NCBI GenBank assembly: GCA_037039685.1
Contig: JAWNGF010000002.1
Coordinates: 3,782,001 to 3,846,000 of the forward strand
DNA length: 64,000 nucleotides
Origin: Ceratobasidium sp. AG-K
Taxonomy: Eukaryota; Basidiomycota; Agaricomycetes; Cantharellales; Ceratobasidiaceae
Reading direction: 5' to 3'
Numbering within the stretch: position 1 is the stretch's first letter; every line of letters starts with the position of its first letter. The position numbers and the translations under genes are program-made. Below the pieces are notes generated by a model, which worked only from the letters and a program-made list of their open reading frames with translations, was not told the DNA's origin and searched no databases. This document shows positions 36,591 to 47,155 of this stretch, piece after piece.

Positions 36591-36600
36591 GGTTTTTATA
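36591..36600 (-). promoter_or_regulatory. TATA box of WHPDK gene A
   Basis: TATAAAAACC on the minus strand lies about 85 nt upstream of the ATG at 36507. A TCACGTGA box is further upstream at 36793-36800. Confidence 0.45.
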
Positions 36601-36892
36601 GACCTGGTTAGGTCACAAATCACACTTTGCGCACTTGGACCATAATAAATTATGATGGTCCAATTGACACCCGGACAATGGATGACGCCCCTTTTGTATC
36701 ACCTTCAAACGTTCTTCCTATCTTATACACGAGTCTATTAGCTTAAATTATGTAGTCGCTGAGTGTCAAACTTGAATATTAAGCCTCATCCTTCACGTGA
36801 CGTTTGACGGACCAGATTTCTGCAACCGAGACTGACTCGTCGGTGTCTTGAGACAGCAGCCACAGAATTCAAAGAATGATGCGATAATACGC

Positions 36893-36981
36893 TGACGAGA
36901 GTGGGATTCGAACCCACGTATCCGAAGATACACGGAAGATGAGCCCGGGCCGTGCGCCGTAGACCACCTGGCTATCTCGCC
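36893..36981 (-). tRNA. Type II tRNA, leucine-like scaffold, anticodon unassigned
   Basis: The 89-nt cloverleaf reads on the minus strand: acceptor arm GGCGAGA/TCTCGTC with discriminator A, D-arm GCC/GGC around AGGTGGTCTAC, anticodon stem CACGG/CCGTG, a long variable arm TATC-TTCG-GATA and T-arm GTGGG-TTCGAAT-CCCAC. The long variable arm plus A at the discriminator position points to leucine (serine tRNAs have G). The anticodon loop is 14 nt (CCCGGGCTCATCTT) instead of 7. Taking out 7 nt at the usual intron position would leave CGG as anticodon, a proline anticodon, and C instead of U at position 33. The gene is structurally clean outside this loop, so it may be functional with a tiny intron, or a decayed copy. 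Confidence 0.75.
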
Positions 36982-37227
36982 TTGGCGCTTATTGTTATCC
37001 GGATATGGCCAACCTGCTGTGTGTATAGAATTCTTAAACGAGCAGGTTTATGAGCATCATTATTGGGGTTAATGGTTGTGATGGTTGTATGCGTTTTAGT
37101 GCTGGTCTCGAGCTCGTCTCGTGGCATGACGTCGTCATGGCGCCTAACACCCAGCACGCGTCATTTGCGTTTCGTGGAGTAACAGTTCTTTCTTCCACCA
37201 ACTGCCATACTTTTATTCTGGTACAAT

Positions 37228-39059
37228 ATGTCTAACCCAAGAAGATCCGCTCGACTAGCAAAGAAGAGCAAGCGCAGTAGGGTAATTGTTCCGACTATCA
37301 TGTAATGGAATTCAGACTTATTCGGTTGTCAGCAGCCTCTTGAAGCTACCAATGGGGGATCGCTAAATTCCGTGCCGCCTATTAACAAGCTCCCGCTCGA
37401 AGTACTAAGCACGATATTTACATTGGGCGAGGGCATGGCACGCGGTCCACGTGCAAATGGTCTCCCGTATGTTGGGTTTCAGGATCTGGTGACGGTAAGC
37501 ACACCCGCGATACACTATACCCAGACATTGATCCTCCAAAAGCGGGTTTGTCGCCACTGGAGGACTGTTGCAATATGCACACCGGCGGTATGTGTCATGA
37601 CTTCTGAATGTTGCACACAGGGCCGAGCCACTCATGCTGCTCAATTAAGCTCTGGACATATATATACATATCACGCCCTCCACCACACCCGCTTGCACAA
37701 CTTTATTTATCTCGATCGGGAGCCTGTCCACTTGTTATCGACATCGATATGAGGACACCTTACGTCAGGCCGTTTTATAGTTTTGACTTGGAAAAGCATG
37801 CAACACGGTTGCTCGAAACACTTCAATATCTTGTTACCGAAGGAGGTGGGACCCAACGGTGGGGAAGTCTCATTCTCCTTTCAAAGATGCCAGGGCCAAT
37901 ATTCAAGGTCATTGAGTTCCTCAACGGAAGCCCAGCTCCAGCACTGCGATTCTTGTCTCTCAAGTGGAAGGGTCACCCTGCTATATCGGATTTGATCGAG
38001 CAAGAAGCCATGATTTACCTCTCTAGTCTCCGTGTACCAGAAAACATGTATTCTCTAACGCAGGGACCTCAGCGCCCTCAACTACGCCAAGTTGAACTCA
38101 ATAGCTTGCCTATCGGTTTCATATTTAATCGCGCCAGACCTATGTTCTCGAATCTCACCAGATTAACATTTGTCGGATTGGAGCAGCTTCCGCCGATCCA
38201 TGGCTTCAGCGCTCTACTCTCTACTAGCCTCCAACTTGAGTTTCTTTCCGTGGACATGTCGTTCATATTTCGGGAACCGAGTGGTCTCCACAGCGCGTCT
38301 CTCGCTCCACTGAGAGTCAAGTTGCCATTACTCCGCGACTTTTCGTTACACATTCCAGTATTTGACTCCTGGGGCCTCCAGCTTCTACAAATCGTCGATG
38401 CTCCTGGACTCCAATTCTTTGAACTGAGCCTTGGTTGGGTATACCGGCCCGACAGGGTAAACCTTCGACCCATCTTTCAATATCTTAACACGGGCCGGGT
38501 AAGCGGGGCTCTCCGATGTGCTGTACCATTGCCGGAAGGAGACGAACATCCCGACGGAGAACCCATATTTCCATCACTGTGCCGGCTCAACGCGGAGAGA
38601 GTAGAGGGACCGCCTTCAATGCTCTCCCTCTTTCCCAATGCATTCCCTACGGTTACACATGTCAGACTCGGCTCCAACTGGCTGAAAACACTCTTCCAGT
38701 ACCCCAAAATTTTCCCTAGTGCAACTCACTTTACTCTTATACCCCACGATCTCGTATACGATGATCTTCGATGTATGCTTTTTTTTGCTACTTCTCGGGC
38801 CGCCAGTAACATGAAGATCGCGGTACTGGAAATAGAGGTGACAACTCACATCCTAGAGGCCTGGCGACTTATCGAAACTTCGGAGGGCCAACTCGACTTG
38901 CAATATGACAAGTATGTCGCTCGTATGCTTCAAGTCGTTGAAGTTTTCAAGATTCATAAACTGCCAAATCTTCCAAAATATCCTCCTGATAGCGATAACG
39001 AACTCGCGCTCGTCTCCGACGAGGATGAAGATGAAACAGAATCCGAGTGGGAGGCTTGA
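37228..39059 (+). CDS. F-box-like / leucine-rich protein of the Agaricomycete type
   Basis: Four exons (37228-37281, 37333-37494, 37543-37587, 37650-39059) encode 556 residues. A basic start (MSNPRRSARLAKKSKR) leads to an F-box-like motif INKLPLEVLSTIFTLGEG, LPYVGFQDLV, and, across introns, RVCRHWRTVAICTPALW. The rest is a series of irregular leucine-rich repeats (PALRFLSLKWKG, PQLRQVELNSLP, NLTRLTFVGLEQLP, LPLLRDFSLHIP, LQFFELSLGW) and an acidic C-terminus. Such proteins serve as substrate receptors of SCF ubiquitin ligases, and Agaricomycetes carry them in large numbers. The target is unknown. All three introns are GT-AG and required to join the F-box. The gene appears intact. Confidence 0.82.
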
Positions 39060-42000
39060 TGCTTTGCACCTATACCCCAACCGAGAAATCTTATTATATA
39101 TCTATTATACCATTTTATTTTGTAAATAGCGAGTTTGACACAAGTCATTCGCCTTCAATGTATTGTTTTTGAACCAATGTCAATCTTGTTTCAGGTATCA
39201 AATACTATGATAAAGTAAGTTACGTTGAGGGACTGGACAAATCGATTGCGCGTCTTCCTCGAGACGATTATACCTTATAAGCCGATTCTACGTGCTCCTA
39301 GGTACGCTAGATTTTTCGCACCTAGAACGACTGGGGGACACACCATTACCTGAATAAGATTATCCCAACAAATGAAGGATGAACAAATAAACGCAAGAAG
39401 CGCAGCGCCGTGACATGCCAGTATCTGAAGGGTTTATATTCGGACGTGCTATGGGGCAACGGCAGTGCACCCGCGGCGAATACTACCTCATGTGGTCAAG
39501 CCGTCAACAAAACATATCTTTTTAAAAAATAGTGATGTCCCGATCGGACTTTAGTCTGAAAAATTCGCATGCGACATTGCATGAGGCAGACCCACGGTCA
39601 ACTCTAGTAAAAGGCGAGGGTTGAGTGCGATTTGTGTTTACCTCTGCCGCTGAGGTGCTTCATTCTGAGGGCAATCATTTGTTCGGCCAAAATTTTTAAA
39701 TCCGGGCTTGTGGGTGCAAATGTACCCAGGGTTCTAATGCTGGCCGAGGTTTGCAATTTTGTCGGCGGATTGGAAACACGGGACACGTTCGCCTGGAATT
39801 AAGAAATGAGTGCCAATGTTGATATATATGCGCTGCGTAGACGCCCTGGAGCCCTGATATAGACTGCCACTACCGCATGAATGACCAGCATACCGTACAT
39901 GCAGGACCCAGCATACGAACTTCGAGGGCTCGCAGGTTGGAAAGCGGTTGCCATTACGGAATAATTTAACATCAAGGTCGAAACCTGACGCCGTAGCCTG
40001 TGAAGGGGGAACGGCTGCACCCGAGTATCGTAGCAATAAGGTAGTAACCTACATAATAGCCGCCCGTACGTAGAGAGCGCAAATCTTGGCTGTATCCTCG
40101 TTCTCATCAGTGTAGGATCCCCGAATTCCGCCGTTGATCTACACACAAACATGTTCTATAATCACGGGAGCGTCTTCCTCGCTACTATAACCCTCGAAAG
40201 ATTGTTCTTTGAACAGCTATAGACAACTTTACGCATTCTAAGTAATGTATTGAACGACTACGAGTCCAACGACTTCCCTCTCCTTGCACATCTTGGGGGC
40301 TCAATACGGGCCGTCGGTGATACTCTTAGCACTGAAGTAGATACGCGCCGAGTCTGGTGGCCAACACACGACCTCTAGGTTTATAAGACTTTGCGCGCTA
40401 ACATCAACGTGTTGCTTCTCTCCGTGCGGAACTTTGGACGCACATGCACTCAACGTTCAAGCCCCGCGTCTGAGCTTTTGGGTGGCCTTCAACGCGCACC
40501 CTCCCTAGGTCTTCTACAAATTCCAACGCTATCCGGCACTCACTTGACCTACGACCCGTTTCTCCGTCCTGCTGAAATGGTAGAGACCAGTCGATGGAAC
40601 CTAGTTAGCCCGCCTTACCATTTGGTATCCCCCTGGGGTGTCATTTGCAATCTAGCAAGCGTTATCGATAGGCTTTTGGAGCGCACCCCTATCCCTCGTG
40701 TATGACGGCATGCTAACCTTGCCCACGAATGAAATACATAGTGGACACGTGTATAGCATTGCAGGCTAACCGTGATGTGGTGAGCTTACCAGACACACTT
40801 TTGTACGTGTCAGTAAAATTTTTCTTCGTTGCAGCGAGAACTTGCTGGTGACTAGGATGTTGGCTCTCACTACGTAACTTCTGTATTTTTTCCCTCTGAT
40901 AATCTCTTATAAGTGGACGACGGGTATTTCATTAGTACTTTGCTGGCCAATTCTATCTGACTGCCAGGCGGAAAGGCGCATACATACTCAGATCAAGTCA
41001 AATAACTCCTAAAACGTGAACCACCTGGCACAATGTCTGATAGTTTTACGCATGCTCATGTCCAGTGGTAGCCGACTCGTCAAATTCCACAGGCTGCCGG
41101 AAGGGACACCCTATATAGGATTCGGTGACTTTCTATTGACATGCTACTTCAACTGGGCATTGGATATTCATAGTCGGGCCGATAGCGTTGGCCTGTTCCA
41201 CTTTGTGTCGGACGCTAAAATCATCCGGTCTGAATTCTATCTGGCAAATGATCCTATAAACACCATGCTTCCCGAGGATGAGTTTCAAAATGTGCTCAAT
41301 AATAACCGAGGTATCCTTGATGGCCACTTTTGCAACAGTATTATGTTTCTCAAATTTGGGTAGTTGCTCGTAGTAGGCCCGGGGGCTAGCGCCATTGTCA
41401 GGGTTTCCGCACCTGGGTCGTTGATCTTCAATCCTGGAACCGACGATAGAGCAAGGTGTCCTAAAGCAAGTTGATCTGCCGACCACGAGTCGTTAGCCGT
41501 TTGTGGGACCTGGTGCAGGAGTGGAGGGGCAAGGGAGGCAAAGTATCGAGCTCTGTCAGTCGAGTTAGTGTCGCATACACTTGTCTGAAGCTGTTGATTA
41601 CATACTCAACCGAAGAATATCCACCAAATTCTAATCAATGCTCCCGACTCCACATCTAGGGCTACTTTGCAGGGACAGTCAGCGCACTAGCCCGCAAATA
41701 TAGCCGCTGTAAAGGATTCGAGCCCGAGATGTGTAAGTTCCATGGCCATGATGCGATCGTAAGAAGGTGGAGTCTAGACACCACGGGCGGGCTGCTGAAG
41801 TGCTCGAGACGCCAAACTGGAATACTAGGAGTGGTGGGCGTGACAAGTGGCGCCTTACACTCTGAAACGCTAGGAGTATCAAACCAAAGTATACACGCGG
41901 TCAGCCACGTACCGGTCGAATGGAGGATTGGGCTGAGATATATGTGTAGCGGTAATAATGGTATCGCGTTTGTTGCGTCTAGGTTGATCGTAGTAAGTGT

Positions 42001-43726
42001 GTTATATTACGCACAATCGTAGTGATCTTTGGGATATGAATGTGTCTACTATCCCCATTTATGAAGATGTGAATCGTAACAAACTGAGATGTCATTAACT
42101 TAGTTTCTACTGGAATAGATGTCTCGGTATTCCATTATCACACCAGCTGACCCTAGGCAGAGCCAGGGAAGTGAACGATAGATATTTGGGAGACGCATGT
42201 CCTGATCGTTCCGGTGGGATATTGTGACGTGCCGTGACTAAAGTCTGTTTCATCCAGCGAAAATGATTCGATCACACACCAGCTCACCCGCTGAATTTCC
42301 TGGAAATTCATATCCCAGTCTCGTTACCCTGTTTCTCTCACCCTACCGGTGGATTTGATGGGCTTATATCCCATATAAAGTCCAGAAAGTAGTCAACGTG
42401 TGACAACCCACCGAACCACAGTCAGGTAACGGGCATTGCAACTAAATGAACAAAATTTCTAGAACGCAAACAATAGGCTCGTTTGGTGCTCGTTACAGCT
42501 CAATATTGTCTATCCAACTAATTCCAACTCCCCAAGTTCGCTAGATCGAGGTTGACAGTGGTTGTCGTTCTGAACATCGTCAGGTCAGTGACGGTTACCT
42601 AACCTGCCTCCCAACCAAATACGTCTCAACATACCAGATGTGACAACTCCGCCTAGGACCGGTGAGCATTTCAAGTCGAGGTTCAACGACTCCAGTACTT
42701 GACGTTAATGAGAGATCGGGCCCCTGAGAAAGTACAACTGGCTGTTGAGCCCCCATACACGACGCGCTTGGGGTAAATCGACGAACGCCGTTCCTCTAGT
42801 CCGATATCCTGTCAGTGCACTGGAGGGTTTGGGTCACGACATACCGGGCATGCGCGGTTGATAGCCCGATACTTTGAAGTCCATTTGAGTATTACTACTG
42901 CAAAGCTCCAGGATTTCACGTACTTATCCCGTTTGTACGATGCCAACTTACTGGACCTCATTTGAGATCTAAAGCAGTACGTTTTGACGCGGCGAGAATT
43001 ACTTCCCACCCGAGGCCAGGCGGGGTCGAATCTCTTGTGTTCAGAGTCTAATAATACCGTTTTTGGTATTTATAAGGGTAGGCCAACAAACGTAAACAGT
43101 CTCGGACTGGCTCACTTGGACCAGTCCATCGATATCACCCATCGATAGCCAGCTGGCTCGAGTATCTTCAAGTCCACCTCTGTCGCTTTCTGCTGTTGCA
43201 CTCGTACCGCGGTAGCGTGCTTTGCCTGCCGTGCCTCGTTTAGGTTTCTTCGCATGTGGGCGACGTCCCTTAGACGGAATTTCTTGATAATTTACGCGAC
43301 TTGGACCCGATGAAGCTTCCTTGGGGGATCTACCGGTGTATCTAATTTTTAATTAATTAACAATAGATGGGTGTTGCATAAAAGGTGAGTGAGTTGATGA
43401 ATCCGAGTGCGCTGACCGAAGTGTTCGACACAAACGTGCGCTATCCACCGACAGCTTGCCTTTGCGTGGGTTAAAAGCAGTAAAAAATTATGATTTCGCT
43501 TATCTTGACCGCATTTTGATCGTACACACGCTCCTTCAAGTCGTGCATCTGGCCACGAGGCTGTGCCATTGCACGTCAAATTGGGACTCAAAAACCGTTG
43601 ATTCATGTGACTTCCCCTCCCCTCCCACCACCACATTGCTGCATCACTGGATTGAGTCCAGTAATTTTCGTATTGCACCGACACTCGTACACGTCTTCCT
43701 TTACAAATCCCGACGGCTGGCCCGCT
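39060..43726. other. Long intergenic region without a supported gene
   Basis: About 4.7 kb, AT/GC balanced, with frames up to 117 codons. The frame at 41016-41363 contains TPYIGFGDFLLT, which resembles PYVGFQDLVT of the neighbouring F-box gene, but nothing around it matches an F-box gene further, so a relic is only a possibility. No repeats or RNA genes are seen. Confidence 0.35.
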
Positions 43727-45271
43727 ATGGCACCTCATCCGCCATATCCCCAATATCCTCACCGCCCCAGCACCGCCGAACCTTCAACCAAATTCCAGCG
43801 AGCCCCTACCAGATCTCAGACTGCCCCCGTAAGGCCTCCCCCCAGCGCTGCTGCTCCCAGGCTCAGATCGAATTCATCCGCCAACTTTGTGCGCCCCCCT
43901 AGTCGTACCGGCACGCCAGCGTCCATCGAGCGCCAGAACCGTCTTCGTGCTCGTGAAGAAGATCGGATACGTCGCGACACCGCGGCTGTCGAAGTGAGGA
44001 TTAACCATAACCACGATGTCCTCCTACGTGCTCTCGATGGCGTTGCCAAGACAGCTCACAAGGAATCCGAACGCATTCGATACGATTTGCAGCGCCTTGC
44101 ATCTATGGTTGAGTCCGGGACAGCAATTATATTAAAGGATGCTACCGTGCTGGAAGCCGCATTGCGCCGAGAGGAGACACGAGTCGCAAGGGACTTTCAG
44201 TTCATTCGCCAAATACAGGACCCTAGAAAGCGTGGACCTGAGCTAGACCGCCTCGAGGCCACACTTCAGGAAAGCGAGAAGCAAGCTGCTTACGAATATT
44301 CCCGCCTCCAGTCGGTCCGAAGTACCGAGGCCGAACGAGCGGAGGCCGCCGCCACTGCCGTGGCCCAGGCTCGGCGAAACGAGGAGGCCCGGCTTACTAG
44401 GGATCTTCAGCGTCTGCATGATGCTCGTGCGGAAGCTCGCAGGCGTGTGGACGAGGAGCTGGCGTCTCTTGCTCACAGAGGTTTGACAGAAATCGATTTA
44501 CCTTCCCTTCATATCCAAATCCAGTCTCTTCGTGAACGTCAAAAGGACCTCGCTGCTCATCTCGATTCCTCATTTGCCGCCTTTACCACCCAGCGCTCCA
44601 AGGCCACCATGGAGGTTAATCTTGAAGCCCGCCGAGTTAGCGACGTACGGCGTGAGAAGAAACGTGATCTCGACGACCAAATGCTGCGCCTCACCAAGGT
44701 CCGCAACGACTGTCGACTACGGGTCGATGCCGAAATCCAGCGTTTCATGACCTCCGAGCGCTTCTCCCGAGCCTCGAAACCCCAACCCAAGGCCCAGCCT
44801 ACTGCCCAGAGTCACGCTCGTACTGTCCCTCCACGAACCCGAAAACCTTCGAACGCCCGATCCTATGCAAGCGCACAATACGGATTTTCGACCGAGAGGA
44901 CGCAACAAATGTCACAATCTCAGTTGGCTCGCGAGGCATGGCGCAAATATGAGGAATTTTGGGCTTCAGTAGCGACATCCGACGCCCCCGTTCGCTTGAC
45001 ATTCCAGAACATCCCTTGGCCTGTCTTTTCTCCACCCTCTTCCGTTTCGCATCTCAACTCTCGGACGATCGGCGCCTTTGTTCTTTCTTCTCTACACGAT
45101 GGCGGCGGATCGACACGCCGCGAGAGGGTCCGCAACGCCATGCGCCTCTGGCACCCTGATAAGTGGGTTGGTCGCTATATGGATAAGGTTGACCCGCGCC
45201 ACGCTCAAGCTGTCAAGGACGGTGTGAATGCGGTAGCACGAGCGTTAACAGAACTCCTCACCACTGCATGA
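43727..45271 (+). CDS. WHPDK-module protein, member B
   Basis: This is a single-exon gene of 514 residues. The N-terminal 70 residues are Pro/Ser-rich; residues of about 70-350 are a long charged alpha-helical/coiled-coil region with repeated REE..R patterns (RREETRVARDF, ARRNEEARLTRDLQRL, VRREKKRDLDDQML). The C-terminal module has REAWRKYEEFWA, LTFQNIPWPVF, SRTIGAFVLSSL, RRERVRNAMRLWHPDKW and VNAVARALTELL. It is intronless, unlike members A (35487) and C (56718). The ATG at 43727 is the first in the frame; the open frame extends 43 codons upstream without an ATG. No catalytic motif is seen; a scaffold or structural role is conceivable but not shown. Confidence 0.78.
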   Translation: MAPHPPYPQYPHRPSTAEPSTKFQRAPTRSQTAPVRPPPSAAAPRLRSNSSANFVRPPSRTGTPASIERQNRLRAREEDRIRRDTAAVEVRINHNHDVLLRALDGVAKTAHKESERIRYDLQRLASMVESGTAIILKDATVLEAALRREETRVARDFQFIRQIQDPRKRGPELDRLEATLQESEKQAAYEYSRLQSVRSTEAERAEAAATAVAQARRNEEARLTRDLQRLHDARAEARRRVDEELASLAHRGLTEIDLPSLHIQIQSLRERQKDLAAHLDSSFAAFTTQRSKATMEVNLEARRVSDVRREKKRDLDDQMLRLTKVRNDCRLRVDAEIQRFMTSERFSRASKPQPKAQPTAQSHARTVPPRTRKPSNARSYASAQYGFSTERTQQMSQSQLAREAWRKYEEFWASVATSDAPVRLTFQNIPWPVFSPPSSVSHLNSRTIGAFVLSSLHDGGGSTRRERVRNAMRLWHPDKWVGRYMDKVDPRHAQAVKDGVNAVARALTELLTTA

Positions 45272-45919
45272 CCCTATAACGACTTGAACTTTGAATGAAC
45301 TTTGAATTTTGTGGAATTATTATTTGTCTCGGTAGCCTATTTAGTTAATGTGAGTCCGCCAGTAATCTTGACCGACGACTTGTGATTGACGATTTTTTTG
45401 CAATAAGCTTTGTTTGTAAAACACCGCTCTGTGTGTTAGCCCACTCCTTCCGGACCGCCGAATTTATTTAACTTATTATTTTGCACTGTCCTTTTGAGTT
45501 TCTTTTCACGACCGATATGAAGAATCATGTATATTCACCCGAGCTTCTGTTGACTATAGATGCCCTTGTCCTGAATCGCCGCGTCACCATGCAATATGTG
45601 CCTCCCATGCGTCATCTCTCATGCTGTATGATTATCATCTATATCTGGGAATGATTCAATAACACGTGTTGTTGGTTCGTACTATCTCTGGTGACGGAGG
45701 GCAGGCCGTCTTGGGCCTGCTCGGTAATTTGCTCGTACGTCGGCTGCTTCCCTTGGTTTTGTGCACTTGGGGGGTGGGATTGACGTGCGTTTCAGACTTC
45801 TGCTGTTTACAGGCTCCAACCTCATGTTCACGTTAAGCACAAATCCATCCTACTTTACAACTACACAATCTGAAACGAAACGAGCCCGACCGCCGATGGG
45901 TCAGATAAAATCAGATATT
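45272..45919. other. Intergenic region
   Basis: This is the shared 3' flank of WHPDK gene B and the small secreted gene. No feature is supported. Confidence 0.4.
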
Positions 45920-46456
45920 TCAAGCAGATTGAGAAGGCGTTGGGCGGGGAGTAAATGAAGGATGGATTCCGCTGGCAGAGGGAAACCCTCCCCGCCCAGG
46001 GCGAGGCCATCCTCCGGGCCGCGGGTCGCCATGAACCAGCGAGTTGGTGGGTTTGGGGGGTAAATTGCTGCCGTTGAACGAATGAGGTACACCAGTACGT
46101 TCTGGGTGGTTACCCGTCCGGGTCAAAGAGCGAGTCCCGCTTGGCGAGGGAACCCCCTACCGACGACAGAGTGCGGAGGAAAATCGGTAGGACGAGGATA
46201 GCCACCGGCAAGGGGCGGAAGAGTCCCGGAGAAGGAGTGGTGCCCTCCTGGGAAGGCTGGGAATGGTGGTCCGGGATGATCATGGCCGTGAGGGGCTGGT
46301 GCGTCGGTGTCAGTAGGACGGGGTTGCCCTGTGGACGCGCCTGGAGCCTTTGCTGAAGGTGAGCATACCGTCAACTAAAATGTGATAAAACATCGTCCTT
46401 ACGGGAGCAGCAGCTACGATCCCTATACAGGTCAACAACATGGGCATGAGCTTCAT
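45920..46456 (-). CDS. Small Pro/Gly/His-rich secreted protein, gene model uncertain, possibly damaged
   Basis: The minus strand has a signal-peptide-like start (MKLMPMLLTCIGIVAAAP) at 46456. It is followed in other frames by a Pro/Gly/His-rich stretch (GHDHPGPPFPAFPGGHHSFS, GGYPRPTDFPPHSV) and by an end GIHPSFTPRPTPSQSA that finishes on the same four residues, PSQSA, as the repeat protein at 23077. Joining them needs two introns. The second (near 46130-46190, GT to CCCAG, about 60 nt) keeps the frame. The first does not: the best acceptor gives a shifted frame and the in-frame one an intron of only 28 nt (43 nt with another donor). Either I have the first junction wrong or the gene is decaying. 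Confidence 0.4.
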
Positions 46457-47155
46457 CGCTGTGGGTATCGGGCGAAGATGTTGTTCCCAAGCTCGTAAAG
46501 AGAGGAATGGACCTTTACGATTCAGAAATGGATTCGAATTTATATCGCTGAGTGTGTTCACGTTCCCTGATTTCAGCCACTATCCACATATTGCGCAGCA
46601 CGGGGTCCAGGTATATGCAGGTGCCGAGCATCGATTCCCCAGACGGAATCTCACTGCAAACTAAATTAGCACAAGCTAGAAAGTTGGTTGTTCTGATATC
46701 AGGGGTGACCAAATCACTCGTCGTACAACGACTTGCAAACATCGCATACACTCGACAAAATATCTGCAACTAAGAGTCACAGCATCAAACCGACTACTAA
46801 CGAATATGATAGTAACGCCGTATGTTTTCAGCGCATGGATATCTCTTCTGGCATGTTATAATTGTGTTGGCACGCTAAACGCTTGAAGGGCCGTCGATAC
46901 ATAAATAGCTAATGGTGGCTGCGGATTCCTCGAATAAGATGGATCTGGGCAAAACCTGAAGATGGTAAACAAATTCACATCTCCAAGGCGCTCACAAAAC
47001 GATATGGCAAATGATATGCGTAGCTCACAAATTCAGAGTCCGCGCATAATCGAGTCAATCAACCCCTTGGTCCTTGCTAGTTTCAGATTGCATGTAACTA
47101 CCAGACTATCACGTGAAGGTTGTCCTTCCACAGTATTCTTCAATCGACCCTCACT
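46457..47155. other. Divergent intergenic region upstream of the SET-MYND gene
   Basis: Contains a TCACGTGA box at 47109-47116, 40 nt before the SET-MYND start codon. No gene is supported. Confidence 0.4.

Noticed and set aside
41016..41363. Possible F-box gene relic (TPYIGFGDF)
   Set aside because: Only about ten residues resemble the neighbouring F-box gene; no F-box core or repeats.
41700..41725. GGATTCGAGCC, like a reversed tRNA B-box
   Set aside because: No T-stem, acceptor stem or A-box on the minus strand around it.
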